A DNA stretch of 64,000 bases. Source: Dipteronia dyeriana (Eukaryota > Streptophyta > Magnoliopsida > Sapindales > Sapindaceae). This document shows positions 31,119-42,520 of the stretch, one piece after another. The position numbers were made by a program, and so were the translations under genes. The stretch spans positions 47,132,706 to 47,196,705 of the forward strand of contig CM065299.1 of NCBI GenBank assembly GCA_032871835.1, read 5' to 3'. The notes under the pieces were generated by a model. It did not search any database, was not told the DNA's origin, and was given only the letters and a program-made list of their open reading frames with translations. Every line of letters begins with the position of its first letter. The stretch's first letter is position 1.

Positions 31119-32511
31119 TGAAGGAAAAAGAACGGTTCAAAACACGACAGAAGCGTGATAAAAATGAAAATTAGAAAATTAGGGTTTGCATATAAATAAA
31201 AAATTTCCCTTTTATGCAACGAGAACCTTAACCCTAGATTAATTGACATATATAAAAGTATCGTACCTTTTTTTTTCATGACGATAGAACTAGCGTCGAA
31301 TTTAATCCGTAAGATCTTCCAATCCAATCACGAACGTGAATCACCTAGGATTGTGAGCTCCCTTTCTTTAAATTGTATACCTGAGGATGGAGACAAACAA
31401 AATCTTTTCTTTGTTAGTTACAAATATTCTCCAAGAGAAAAATCCAAGAACATCCGGTCACTTGTGAATTATCAATCAATTTGATTGAAACTCGTGTGAA
31501 CCTTGATTCGATGTTGTACACAAAACCCTTTTGATGTAAAGTATACTAGTGTACTATCGAAAACAAAAATGTTCTATTTTTCTCTCTTCTCATTGGCTGA
31601 ATTCCACACCCTTTATCTATGAGTTGATCGAATTTTGTCTAGAGCAAAAACTAAATTTTTCTCCCCTCATAATTCTCTCTTGCTATGCCAAATTCTCTCT
31701 TGAAAATTACCTAGCATGGCCGAAATTTTCATCTTAGAATTCTTATGGGCTGGCCAAATTTCAAACACATATATATAGGTTGATTAATCCTCTCCTAAGA
31801 AAGATTAATTTTTATTGGCAAGAATCCTTTCCTTAGGTTGATTTATTTGGTAGTTAAAAATCCTTATCTAAAAGGAATTCTATCATCATCTTATATATAC
31901 AAAGCTGGCCAAAATTCATAGAATAAGTATTAGGAAACTTAATTCTTTTTCTAAGAATGATTTACTTGGTTGTTAAGAATCCTTTCCATAGGTAGAATTA
32001 TTTGGTTGTAAAGAATCCTTTTCAAAAAAGGATTCTATCCTACACCAAGAATTCTAATCCAACTCAATAGTGTATTTTTAACCATATTAAAGACTTCCTA
32101 ATTTGATTAGATAAATAATTCCTTTTATTTATCTACTTATCAAACATAGTCTTTAACATTAACTATACTACCAACAATAGTATAGTTTTAGAAAACCATC
32201 TCCTACTAGGAAAAAGATTTTGACTTTTAATTAAATAATAAATTTATCAACAAATTAATTAATTTTCATTTAATTAAATAATAAAATAAAAATAATATAT
32301 TTAAGCTATTTTTAATAGCCTTTGCCTCCCATACCAAATATAAGGACCATATATTATTTTTCTTATTTTATTTAATCTATTGGACCTTAATAAAAAAGTC
32401 CACATATGAACTAGACCTATTCTTACAAAAAGAAACAAGTTCTCATGCCTTATTACAATTCTAGATGGACCCCTAATTGGTCCGGTAGAATATATCAAGT
32501 GATCCATGCAA
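31119..32511 (-). repeat. Copia-A 5' LTR, truncated
   Basis: It starts tgaaggaaaaagaacggttc and aligns with 23530 onward through the shared hairpin (32161-32187) to gatccatgca, where it stops about 1 kb short of the LTR end and joins Tat-2d integrase. A base or two of shared sequence at the join suggests illegitimate recombination. Confidence 0.9.
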
Positions 32512-33185
32512 TCGGCCGTTATCGAACTATTTCCCAAGGTTAGCTATAATGACAAGAGGGGTTCCAAACCTACAAACTACATTTGTCTTGATGAACTTTG
32601 TTGTGTTTTCTTTTGATATCTAGGAGAACGGTTCGGCTTCGACCCATCTCGTGAAATAATCAATTGCCACGAAAGCATGCTTGGCATGACCCGGAGTGGT
32701 AGGAAGCAGTCTAATCAAGTTGACTCCCCACATAACAAAGGGGTATGGTGAGCTAAGGGATAACAACCGCTCCTGAGGGAAGTGACTCAAATTTACGTCT
32801 TTCTGGCATTTCTCGTAGGCTTGCACAAAGTTCTTTGCGTCTTGATGAATGGTTGGCCAATAATATCCCATGCGGAGAACCTGATATGCCAAAGCCTCAC
32901 CATCAGTGTGGTTCTCGCATTCCTAGGAATGAACCTCTCTCAAAGCCCACTTGGCATCTTTAGGGGGTGGACATCAGAGCCAAGGAAGGGATCTTCCTCT
33001 CTTGTATAGATGCCCATCCACCAAACAATACCGGATCGAGAGCCATTTGACTCTCCTAGCTTGATCGGGATCCTCGGGAAGTTTCCTTTCCTGTAGATAA
33101 TCCACTATCGGATCCATCCAGCATGGTTGTCGATCCAAGGTATAGGCTTCCTTACCTGTCATTGTCCTAGGTAGGAGGATCACTT
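32511..33185 (-). pseudogene. Tat-2d integrase, N-terminal half
   Basis: The minus strand reads GKEAYTLDRQPCWMDPIVDY, LVDGHLYKRGRSLPWL, then a frame change, HTDGEALAYQVLRMGYYWPT, KCQKDVNLSHFPQERLLSLS and FVMWGVNLIRLLPTTPGHAK. The first catalytic Asp (WGVDL) is Asn here. YFTRWVEAEPFS follows, then a stop and the second-Asp region IIANLGK-stop-FDN at the truncation. The Glu and C-terminal parts are lost. Confidence 0.87.
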
Positions 33186-33610
33186 GAAGAGGGACTCTGT
33201 GGGGTAAGGTCTAGCCACCATATGCAGCTATCTTGTCAAGTACGTCAGCTCGATGATTCAGTTGCCGAGGTATCTGCTCGATTTTGAATCCTTTAAATCT
33301 GCTCTTGAGTTATTGAACCAATTTCAGGTAAGAGATCATATTATCCTCTTTTGCCTGATAGCCCCCAGAGACTTGGTTGACCACTGACGAATAGTCGCTC
33401 TTAACATTCAGTTATCAACCCGAGCTCTATGGCTGCCCTTATTTCGGCTAGAAGGGCTTCGTACTCTGCCTCATTATTCGTGACTTTAAATTCAAATCTT
33501 AAACAGTGGCAACACTGAGTTCCTTCTGGGTCGATTAGGACTATGCCAGCTCCTCCCCCAGCTTGCACGGAAGCTCCATCAGTGTAGAGGTTCCACGACT
33601 AGAAACCTTT
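33186..33610 (-). pseudogene. Tat-2d second RNase H
   Basis: The minus strand reads SWNLYTDGASVQAGGGAGIV, LIDPEGTQCCHCLRFEFKVT, NNEAEYEALLAEIRAAIELG, then VNQVSG, MISYLKLVQ and LNHRADVLDKIAAYGG. All four expected acidic positions can be found, in more than one frame. Several stops. Confidence 0.83.
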
Positions 33611-35060
33611 CGGCCAGTTGTAAGATTTTGGAATCCTCTCGGGGGTTACATCTGCTACCGTGGGGGTTGCTTGGCCTGAAGGTAAGGTGTGCTCTGCTAC
33701 AAAGTATGCTAGTGCCTGAGCTTTTATTGTGGTCATAGGCTTGTACCTTAAATCAAACTGGGTAAGCTCCAGAGCCTATAACCAGCCTTCTGTAAACATC
33801 CGGCCTTTATAAGAATTGACGGAGGGGTTGGTCCGTCACCACTACTATTGAATGAGCATGGAAGTAGGGATGAAGCTTTCTTACCGAGGTCACCAAAGCA
33901 TAAGCGAGCTTCTCCAACAGGGTATAGTTCTTTTAGGGCTTGGTTAGAGCATGAATTACGTAGTAAATAGGTCGTTGGACCCTATCCCTGCATTCCTTGA
34001 CCAAGGCCCCGCTTACGGTGGTTTCTGAAACAACCTAATATATTTTAAGCTCTTCTCCAGGACTTGGCTTAACCAGCAGTGGAGGGCTTGATAGGTATTT
34101 TTTTCAAGGCTTGAAAAGCTTGTTCGCTCTCTTGATCCCATTTCATGTTTCTTTCATGCTTGATGGCTTTGATGAAAGGTAGACACTTATCGGTAGACCA
34201 AGAGATGAACCTATTGAGCGATGCTACCTGTCCGGTCAAGACTTGAACCTATTTAAGAGACGTTGGGGATTCTAGATCCAGGATAGCCATAATCTTTTCC
34301 GCGTTAGCCTCTATGCCTCTCTCATGGACCATGAAGCCTAAAAAATTCTCTGCAGTTACCCCAAAGGCTTATTTGGAAGGGTTCAACCTCATCTTTTTCT
34401 CCCTTAGGATCATGAAGGTTCTACGAAGGTCGTCTATATAGCCTTTGGAGGTTGAAGACTTGGTGATCATGTCGTCGATATACAACTCCATTGACCTCCC
34501 GATTTTAGGCTTGTACAACAGATTGACTAGCCGCTGATAAGAAGCTCCAGCGTTCTTGAGCCCGAAAGGCATCATCTTGTAGCAGTACAAGCCTTACGCT
34601 GTGATGAAACTAGTCTTTTCCTGGTCCGTGGGGTGCATCATAATCTGATTGTACATTGAAAAGGCATCCATGAAGCTCATGAGCTTATTTCCGGAGGTAG
34701 AATCGACCAGCTGGTCAATTTTTGGTAGAGGGAAGCTGTCCTTTAGGCATGCCCTGTTGAGGTCAGTGTAATCTACACACTTGTGCTACTTTCCACTTGC
34801 CTTTGTGACCATGACCACGTTGGCGATCCACTCGGGATAACGTGCTTCTCGAATGAAGCCCGCCTGGGTCAGTTTGTCCACCTCTTCCTGAACCGTAACA
34901 TTTCTTTCAGTGTTAAAGTGGTGACTTTTTTGTTCAATGGGTCTGAAGGTCAGATCCACTGCCAATCGATGAGCAGCTAAAGTCATCGGGATCCCAGACA
35001 TCTCTGTATGACTTCAATCAAAAATGTCGTTGAACTCTGTGAGGAGTCTGATCAAGCCCT
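33611..35060 (-). pseudogene. Tat-2d reverse transcriptase and first RNase H
   Basis: RT reads RPIEQKSHHFNTERNVTVQE, GFIREARYPEWIANVVMV, (broken) CVDYTDLNRACLKDSFPLPK, LMSFMDAFSMYNQIMMHP and then the frame 34369-34590 with KMMPFGLKNAGASYQRLVN and ELYIDDMITKSSTS, catalytic YIDD intact. Frame breaks occur near 34785, 34600 and 34368. The RNase H part (33611-34270) is heavily shifted but KWDQESEQAFQALK is readable near 34110-34150. Confidence 0.87.
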
Positions 35061-35950
35061 CTTTCACTCCCTGCTCAAGGGTGGCTCTGATTTTGACTAC
35101 CTTCGAGGGATCGCCCACTCGGACAGGAATCTTTTCTATCTTATCCACTAGATGGCCGCTGGCTCATTCTTTTCTCTGTTCCTCCATGTTGGACATTATG
35201 AGGTCGTCTACAGGGTGAACGGTGGACCATTCATCTCCTAGGTTTAGTACAGGGGATGCCTTGTCTTGGATCGTTGTCACCTGGGTGAGTTGTTTTGCTA
35301 GAGCTGCTAGGTTGGCCGACACTACGTAGCTTCTCCTGGCTACTTGCTGATCACCCCAAACTTCCCCCACCTTGTCTCTTACTGGGAACTTCAGGATGTT
35401 ATGGTAAATGGAAAGGACTCCTTTCAAGGATGATAAAAATGGCCTTCCTAATATTGCATTGTAGGCTGATGGGGTATCCATCATGAAGTCGGTCATGATA
35501 TTCTGCTGGAGAGGTGTGGCTTCAATGATCACTGGTAGGATTTTTTATCCCATGGGTGTGATTGAGTCCCTAGTGAACACATATAGCGGGGTAGTGCGGC
35601 TATTATAACACCACTGTTTCAAGTTTAGCTTTTCCAAGGTTTCTTTAAACAAGACGTCAATGCTGCTGCCTGTGTCGACGAGCACACGGTGTACCATGTA
35701 GTTGGCAATCTGTATCGTGATCTCATCATGTGGTTGTACGATGTTGTAAACATCTGCTTCTGTGAAAATGATCTGTGACAGCTGAGAGGGGTTGGTCGGT
35801 CTCTGGTCGACCTTAAAAATATCCCGCCCTTCATCCGTACAAGGTACTTTCCTCGCATGGTATTTTCTGGAACTATTGAAGGTACCGGCCAGAGTAGGCT
35901 TCCGCTGATGGTATGCATTATCTGAATCTGTTGCATCAGGTCCGCTTGTA
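35061..35950 (-). pseudogene. Tat-2d aspartic protease and linker
   Basis: The frame 35545-36051 contains PTNPSQLSQIIFTEADVYNI and VHRVLVDTGSSIDVLFKETL, with an intact D-T-G-S-S, then KLNLKQWCYNSRTTPLY. The next frame (35164-35532) gives ATPLQQNIMTDFMMDTPSAY and NAILGRPFLSSLKGVLSIYH and the linker ARRSYVVSANLAALAKQLTQ. Protease is nearly whole; one stop/shift near 35540 separates the halves. Confidence 0.85.
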
Positions 35951-37540
35951 CTTCTCTTCCAGTCTGAATATTCTCCCTGACTTGCTGTAAGAATTCCACC
36001 AGACATCCTCTTTTTATCAAAGCCTCGATTTGATTCCGTAGGTTGTAGCATTCTGAAGTGTTGTGCCCCACGTCCTCGTGAAAGTCACAATATTTTTAGC
36101 GATTTCTCTTATAGACCAGGGCTTTCATGGGAGTGGGCTTCTGTAGCAAACCCTTGTCCTGAATGGCGAGGTAGACTATTTCACAGGACGTATTTAAGGG
36201 AGTGTAATGATCATACCCCCTCTCATCATGAGCTATTAGGGCCACTGTCCTGGGAGGTGGTGAAGCTTGAGGAGGAGTTCATTTTTCTGGATACCTTTCC
36301 GATCTGGGATGAGAAAGGGGGAAGCAGTATGTTGATTTATTGGGGGCTTTATTCTGGCTTTTCTAAGCTTGCTCGGGTTTGGGAACTTCCTTCTTTTATC
36401 GCTTTATGGCTCTCATGTCGTCGTGTTCTATCTTGACCTTGAGCTGTTCGTCGACCTTAATCTGCTGTAGAGCCCGATCATAGGCTTCTTGGTAGGTTTT
36501 CGGAGGTCTCTAGGTAAAAGATCAAAAAAGCTTTTCCCTCCATAGGTTCCTTTTGAAGTTGGCGAGGGTTTCTTTCGCGGTGAAGACCCCCATCTGGATG
36601 ACCTCCTTGTGGAAACGCTCGACATAAGCCCGGAGGGTTTCCCCTCTCATGGATCACATACTGTAGATGGATTGGTCCTTCAATCGGGGCTTAACTCCCT
36701 GTAATTATGAGCAAAAATTGTTTGATAGCTTGATGAAGGAATCCACACTACCAACAGGTAGTTTCCTAAACTTGGTTTTAGCGTAATTCGTGAGTGTAGT
36801 GGGAAACATTTGACACATAGCGGCCCTGGTCGTATTCTGGACCTCCATCTGTTGAACGAAGCTCTCTTAGTGGCTCACGGGATCCTCAGTTCTTGAGAAT
36901 CTGTCAGTTGGCATTTTGAACTTCGGTGGGAGCTCCGCCTCTCGGATCTTTCTGGTGAAGGGAGCATTCATTTCACTTAGAGGATCTTTCTTGTCCTCCT
37001 TGTACTTTCACTTCGTCATCAATTGGACCTCCTTCCGAATCTCTACCAACTTGTCCTTTAGGCGATTGCTTTCAGATTTCCTTAAGTTGATCTCAGTTTC
37101 CTCGCCATCAGACTCTTTTGACGAACTGACGACCTCTACCTGGTTCCTTCTTCGGAGGGGCCTGCTCGGGGGCTTTGCTAACTTTCTTCTTCCCTACTTC
37201 AGGCTTCCCTTCTTGAAGTCGTAGGGTGGAGAAACTCTCCCCGCTCTCGGGGAGGGACGTCCACCGTAGATTTGACTTGCCTTGGTTGGTAGCATGGCAG
37301 CGCTTCGGGAACGGGGAGAATGTGCCCTAACCTATTCCAGATCAAGGTTGGGAGTCTCGTTCTATTATGAGCTGGTTCCCGAGGAGTAGGTCCTAGGCGA
37401 TCAAAAACGGGTTGCCTTGCCCTAGGCCTGCTTGACTCCCTCCGATTGCAAAGGTCTGCTTGCTGGATAGTAATACCCTCAGCGAGCAGTCGAAGGTGGA
37501 CGTTTTCTACGAAAGTCGCCGCTTGTTGGTCAAGCTAGGC
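35951..37540 (-). pseudogene. Tat-2d gag
   Basis: Read from the N-terminus: QQAATFVENVHLRLLAEGIT, IQQADLCNRRES, RQPVFDRLGPTPREPAHNR, an acidic and basic linker, broken capsid segments, DPIHLQYVIHERGETLRAYV, ERFHKEVIQMGVFTAKETLA, NFKRNLWREKLF, PPKTYQEAYDRALQQIKVDE, then YCDFHEDVGHNTSECYNLRN, a complete C-H-H-C zinc knuckle. A stop (TAA for Tyr) just before the knuckle and shifts in the capsid part disable it. This copy, with Tat-2g, defines full-length Tat-2 gag. Confidence 0.83.
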
Positions 37541-37754
37541 CTAATTTCCAAGAGAGGGGATCTAGAGCCCTTACAGTGGATGGCTCGGCTGGAACCTGGC
37601 TATGGAGCCTGGATTTCTCCCCTTTCTTCGGGACCTTTCGTGTTGACGCAGCAGAAGGTTATCCTGATTCGCCCGACTGTCCTTGTGAGGAGAGAAGCCT
37701 CTTAATTCCTGTAAAATAACAAACTTTTAAATATAAAGATGATGGTGTGAGAGT
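37541..37754 (-). other. Tat-2d leader
   Basis: About 210 bp between primer site and the first recognisable gag codons; parallels 50072-50240 in Tat-2g. No other feature seen. The 81-codon plus frame at 37460-37705 is a shadow. Confidence 0.7.
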
Positions 37755-37772
37755 TTCCCACAGACGGCGCCA
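37755..37772 (-). other. Tat-2d primer-binding site
   Basis: TGGCGCCGTCTGTGGGAA on the minus strand, identical to the sites at 22921 and 50054, with a five-base gap (cacttt-type spacer) to the LTR. Confidence 0.9.
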
Positions 37773-37777
37773 AAAAG

Positions 37778-39042
37778 TGTTAATAGGAAATTCCCTCAGG
37801 ATGAGAAATTCCTACTAACACCCTCGAGACCACTACCACGGAAGTGGTGGCCGGGGTTGGTACTGTTGATACCTGACCTGTTTTATAGGTAAACGAGAGG
37901 CTGGATTGCAAGGATACAAATGAGAGCTTTTATTATATATTACTTGCTTTGATATACAGATTACTCTCTCATATGCTCACAGTCTCTCTATAATCTAGAA
38001 AGGTGGCAACTTTGTGCTTGTCGAATAGTGGAAACAAAGGAGACCGTGTTCTAAATACAGAATTTGGGCCTTCCCCTCTTCTTTTCTTTTCTTTTCTTTT
38101 CTTTTCTTTTCTTTTGTCTTTCGTTCTTCTTCTGTTTTTCTCCTACTTCTTTTGTTTTTCTTCTCTTCTCCTATTTTTCGTCTCTATTCTGTGTGTTGTG
38201 CTTGTCCGTATTTATATATGGTCCAATAGGTTTGAATTTTCTAATATCCCGTCAAGATCCTATGAATCTGTTTCCTTTTCATCGGGCGGGATCCTTTATT
38301 TAAAAATTGTTGACCTCGAGTAAATAGCGGAAACGATGATATTGTTAAAGAAAATGAGTTTGTTTCCTTTTTGGAATCAAACTTTTGACTCACACGTAAA
38401 TGGAATTAATATTGGTTATCACATAGAAAAGATCTTGTATGTTATCGTGGCATGGCTTTTCATGGATGTCACTTAGCTAGCTGCCTGTCATCTCATAGAC
38501 CGAGGTAGATCCATGATTCTGCTTTGTTCTTAGAAGCTTGGTATGGATTTTCCTTGACCCTTGGGAGCTTAAGGTGTCCCTGTAGACATTTCTGGGAGGT
38601 AGCCGGGGTAGTGTAGATTTAGGCGTGATTCCTCTTTCATGCCCTGTGGGGACAACGGACTTCTGTCTAAGACTACTGTTAAGTTTATCCCCTGAAAGTC
38701 TTAACCTGGATGGGGCCTACTTTGTTTGTCGGGATTCTTTCGAATGTCTCTTGAGCTTGGAGGCTCCTAGCTTTCACGAGGTGGTTGAGAAGCTCGACCT
38801 CGAGAACCGAGGTTCCCCGATAGGTGGTCTAGAGATGCTTGGGTTCCAGTGTTTATGTAGGGCTCGTTCTGGTCGCGTCTAGCTTGCATTCTGATAGTTT
38901 TAAAGCTAGGCTGGTCTTCCCTACTCCTGTAGGGTAGCTTTATGGTCTACCCGGGTTTCATGAACGTCGATTATGAGTTTTGACTTGTGGCGGGAAAGTG
39001 GAAAATTTCTCTTTGACCCCTGGCCAAATTTTACTTTTAACA
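37778..39042 (-). repeat. Tat-2d 5' LTR, complete (1265 bp)
   Basis: It starts (plus view) tgttaataggaaattccctc and ends ggccaaattttacttttaaca. It carries the conserved ctcgagaccactaccacgg word near the start and, toward the end, the words shared with 7600-8000 in reverse. A (CTTTT)n tract at 38079-38115 makes it longer than its sisters. The overlapping 79-106-codon frames at 38003-38323 come from that tract. Confidence 0.92.
38079..38115. repeat. (CTTTT)n microsatellite in the LTR
   Basis: About seven copies of the cttttt/cttttc-type five-base unit. Sister LTRs lack the expansion. Confidence 0.9.
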
Positions 39043-40668
39043 AAAGGTAAAATAATGGCGAAGGAATAGCTAACTAGACATAGATTAAGTAAAGCAGGGT
39101 GCCCACACCCTTTTATAGGCATCGAAATCAAATTGTGAATAGACTGTATTAGGCTCCAGCTTTCTCCTGGTTCTCTCCTGCCATCCCTCCTTCAAGTGGT
39201 TGCTCGCCCTGGCTGCCCTCGCCCGCTACCCCTTCCTCTGGAGGATCCTTCATTGCATATTGCTCAGCTGGATCCCCATCCGAAACCTCATTAACCACCG
39301 CCGATTGCCACATCAAGAAGGTTTGCCAGAGACTCTATCATGTTCTGCTCAACCTCTAATTTTTCTCTAGAGGGCTCTTCATGATAATTGTGACCTCCTC
39401 TTGGCTTCTAGCAGGTCACCATCAGGCTATGCGAGATCCTTCCCAGAACCTGAGACTGGTAAGGTAGAAAGAAGAAGGGAAGGATCTGTCACGACTGTTT
39501 ATTTCCCTGCTCTAGTCCTGCTGTAAGGACTAGCTCCATCACCCTCGGGTTGAGACATCTTTGCAGCCCTTGTCATGATTTCATCACTGTCCCAGTCGGT
39601 GATACTAGATAGGTCAAAAAGAAAAGGGAGGGCTTCGGCGACCTAGAAAGAGGCATAAAAGTATCTCTCGCTAAAGGAAGAATCCACCTAGGATTGCAGC
39701 TTTACCATTTGAGCACCAAGATCCTAGACCTCGACACCCAGCATTTTGGCTTCTACTTTCTAGGAGTCCCTCTACCTAGCACACCTTTCAGATATTAGGA
39801 TCTCTTGGTCGAACGAACGCCTCATTGTTTCATAGTCACACTAAAGCTCGACCAGTTATGCCTTTATTCTCTTCTGGCTAAAAGTTATCTCTTGTACCAG
39901 AGTTTGAGCTTTCCCAAGTATCCCCATGGCTATCTCGGCTTCGAACTCAGTTTGTGTAGCCTGGTCACGGAAGGAGGCCACCTGGTCGCCTATCACCACA
40001 TTTAATTTGAAAGCCTATACGGAGAAATGCCAAGGTTAGAAAATGTTCAGTGCCCGCAATCACAAGAAAGATATATAAGAAGATAGTTACCTCAACCAGA
40101 AGAGAGGACCCCTTGGTAAGCAAGATGTCCATAGGCATTGAGGTCATCCTAGAGAGCCTGCTACCCAGGTAAGACGAGACAAATCACTCAAAGACCTCAT
40201 ATTGCCCCACCCAGCTTGACGGATAGTGGGAATAGGCAGTGGGAACCGTTGAAACACCAACCGTGAGGTCCGCAGAAGATTGAGGAGCTTAGAGCATAGA
40301 TGGAGTGGCAGAGGCATCATGTAAGGTGACTTAAAGAGCATCAGCAGTAGTTGGAGAAGCCAATAGAGAGGAATCAGTGGTCGTATAAGCAGCCTGAGAA
40401 GTGAACCTTCCTTAGTTTAGAGCCTTGGAAGCCTGCGACGCAAGAATAGCCAACCTAGACTTAGCTTGGGAAGGAGACAAAGTGGGAATAGGCGAAAGCC
40501 TACTTGGGTCAGTAAACCCCTCTTTCCCCAAAGTGACCAAGGGGGCTTACTGGGGCAATCTGACACGAGGAGGACGGGTACGAGCTTGCTGGACCTCTTG
40601 AGAAGCTAGAGAAACAACAAAAATTATAAAAAAGGACCCCACCTAAAAGAAGGAATATAATTTTTTTT
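39043..40668 (-). pseudogene. Tat-2e opposite-strand gene, exons 2 and 3
   Basis: The minus strand carries the end of intron 1 (to 40606), exon 2 (40605-40091), intron 2 (40090-40015, GTAACT...TATAG) and exon 3 (40014 to a stop at 39149). Exon 2 ends with MTSMPMDILLTKGSSLLVEV, matching the other copies; exon 3 starts AFKLN-like codons and is coiled-coil and acidic in character. Stops and shifts are present. The flanking 39043-39148 is the element's 3' non-coding region in plus orientation, so the gene runs against its element. Exon 1 is missing; the sequence flips orientation inside intron 1. Confidence 0.75.
40015..40090 (-). other. Intron 2 of the Tat-2e opposite-strand gene
   Basis: 76 bp with GTAACT at its 5' end and CGTATAG at its 3' end, U-rich, between GAG and GCTTTC codons. 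Same place as the introns at 41520-41594 and 58226-58296. Confidence 0.7.
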
Positions 40669-40898
40669 AGGGGGGGATAATTGAGGAATCTCGATTTTCA
40701 TCGGTGGGAACGAGTTCGAGGTCCAAACAGCTTTCATCGATAAGCCTTCGTGGGAAAAGGATTCTCTGCCCACTGAATTCGATGCTATCATGAGGGCAAT
40801 CATCTCCTGAAACTACTTGAACCTGATGTTTCCTATAGCCGATTCTTTTGATACCCGCATGGTGAATCTGTACCTGTGTATCTTCGCTGCCACTCCTC

Positions 40899-40991
40899 GT
40901 AAGTAAAATTGGACTAAACCTCCTTGCTTCTTTTCATTAGCTAGCTTGGTACTAATAGCTTTTTTTTAAACAGTCTCTGTTGTTTCTTCAG
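40899..40991 (+). other. Intron 1 of the Tat-2f opposite-strand gene
   Basis: 93 bp, GTAAGT at the 5' end, a U-rich tract and TTTCTTCAG at the 3' end. Exon 2 resumes CTTCCCCGTGAAGCC, aligning with the other two copies. Confidence 0.75.
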
Positions 40992-41519
40992 CTTCCCCGT
41001 GAAGCCCAGCAAGCTCGCACCCATCTTCTTCTTGCCAGGTTGACCTGAGAAGTCCCTTTGGCTGCCTTAGAGAAATGGGGGTCATCTGTTCTAGCAGGGA
41101 TTTTGCCTGCCCCTGCTTCGTCCCCATCCCAGCTTAGGTTTAAAATAGCGTTCCTCGCATCGCGGGCTATCAAGGTACGGAGCAAAGGGACTTCTGCTTC
41201 TCATGCTGCTGATGCAACTATTTCTGCTCCTTATTTGGTTGCCCTCTCTGCTACTATCACTACTTCTACTGCCCCCACAGTTAACTTACCCAATGTTTTT
41301 GCCCCTCTATCTACATTCCCGACACCTCGAGCTTCGGAGGACATCGAGATTGGTGTTGAAGAGGTTCCTCCCATTTGCCCTCAACATCAACCCAGCTCTA
41401 TTAAGGATGACGAGGTCATAGGGCAGTTTGTTGCATTCTGCCCAGGTGGAAGCCTTTCTCTAATGGCTTCAATGCCCATGGACATCTTGATTACCAAGGG
41501 GTCTGCCATTTTGGCCGAG

Positions 41520-41594
41520 GTATCCGTCATCTTTCATCTTTTCTTGTGACAACTAGCTTGATCATTTTCTAACTTAAACTTTTTCAATCTTTAG
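41520..41594 (+). other. Intron 2 of the Tat-2f opposite-strand gene
   Basis: 75 bp, GTATCC at the 5' end, tttttcaatctttag at the 3' end; flanked by GAG and GCTTTGAAATTC. Without splicing the exon-2 frame stops inside the intron (41547). Confidence 0.75.
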
Positions 41595-42520
41595 GCTTTG
41601 AAATTCAACGTGGTCATAGGTCATAAGGTGGTCTCTCTTCTCGACCATACGGCTAAAGTTGAGGCTGAAGCTGAGAAGGTCATGTGATTGCTTGCACGAG
41701 CTCAAGCTCCAGTGCAATAGTTGACATCCAGCCTAAGAGGGATGGAGGCATAGCTGGTCGAGCTTCACTGCGACTATAAGAGGCTAAAGCGGTCTTTTGA
41801 TCAAGAAACCCTTCACTCTGAATGTCGGGCTAAGCAAATGGATACTTGGAAAGATGAGGCTAAGATGCTAGACATCGAGAACTAGACTCTACATGCTCAG
41901 GTGGCCATGCTGCAAACTGATGTGGATGCCTCCTTCAGTGATAGGTATTTTTATGCCTCCTTCCAGGTCGCTATAGCCTTTTCTCTTCCCTTTAATCTGT
42001 CAGTTATTGCAAACTGGGACAGAGAAGAGATTGTGACCAAGGTCGTAGAGATGTCTTATCCTGCTGGAGATGGAGCGGAACCTTCAAAATTGGCTGGAAC
42101 CTGGAAACAGCCTGTCGTGGAAAATCTTTCCCTTCCTCCTCCAGTCCTCCCACTCTCAAGTTTTAGGGAATCTTTAAGCCAGATTCAACATACGCAACCT
42201 GAAGGGAGTCAACCAAAATCTTAGAAGGGAGTCAGAGACTGCCTTAAAGAGCTTTCCAGAATCAATTCGGAGGTTGAACAGAGCAAGATGGAGGCAGCGG
42301 CTACCATTTCGTAAGTGGCTATTCCTCGTGAGGTTAGGTTGTGGTTAATGATGTCTTGGAGGAGGACCAAACTGAGCAGCAAGTAATTGATGAACCTTCG
42401 GAGGAAAAGGTCGCATGAGAGAGCATTCAAGATGATTAACCACCGAAAGGAGGAGCAGTGGGTGAATGGCAGCATGAAGGAGGAGCAACGGGAGGGAACC
42501 AAGAGGATGCTGGAGCTTGA

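Larger units (their letters stand above)
23530..32511 (-). mobile_element. Copia-A: near-complete but decayed Ty1/copia element
   Basis: Both LTRs, an initiator-Met primer site (31116-31104) and gag, pre-integrase, integrase, RT and RNase H remnants are in the expected copia order on the minus strand. The LTRs are unusually long (2421 bp for the 3' copy). The 5' LTR is truncated to about 1.4 kb where Tat-2d begins. The two LTRs differ mainly by C/T and G/A changes, several at CG, as expected for methylated, old DNA. A leader of about 1.4 kb lies between primer site and gag. Confidence 0.9.
32511..39042 (-). mobile_element. Tat-2d: gypsy Tat element lacking its 3' end
   Basis: On the minus strand: complete 5' LTR (39042-37778), primer site, leader, gag, protease, RT, two RNase H domains and the first half of integrase. 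It is cut in integrase at 32511. Its LTR end at 39042 is followed by the 3' region of another Tat-2 copy (Tat-2e), so it inserted into or recombined with that copy. Confidence 0.9.
40669..42520 (+). pseudogene. Tat-2f opposite-strand gene, part of exon 1 to stop
   Basis: Exon 1 (to 40898) reads GISIFIGGNEFEVQTAFIDK, NYLNLMFPIADSFDTRMVNL and YLCIFAATP, parallel to SSVFIDGHKFAVPTAFSDKH and NYLNLRFPTADPFDPRRVNK in Tat-2g. Intron 1 (40899-40991) and intron 2 (41520-41594) follow. Exon 2 has a 163-codon open frame ending MASMPMDILITKG and AILAEV. Exon 3 reads ALKFNVVIGHKVVSLLDHTA, a likely coiled coil, WDREEIVTKVVEMSYPAGDG and ends GGNQEDAGA-stop (42518-42520). It lies on the plus strand because its parent element is reversed. 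Function unknown; the exon-1 region resembles the Pfam 'putative gypsy type transposon' proteins. Confidence 0.78.

Noticed and set aside
37460..37705. An 81-codon plus frame
   Set aside because: Shadow of Tat-2d gag and leader on the minus strand.
41058..41549. A 163-codon plus frame that first looked like a host gene
   Set aside because: It is exon 2 of the Tat-2 opposite-strand gene; copies at 40091-40605 and 58297-58659 share its end.
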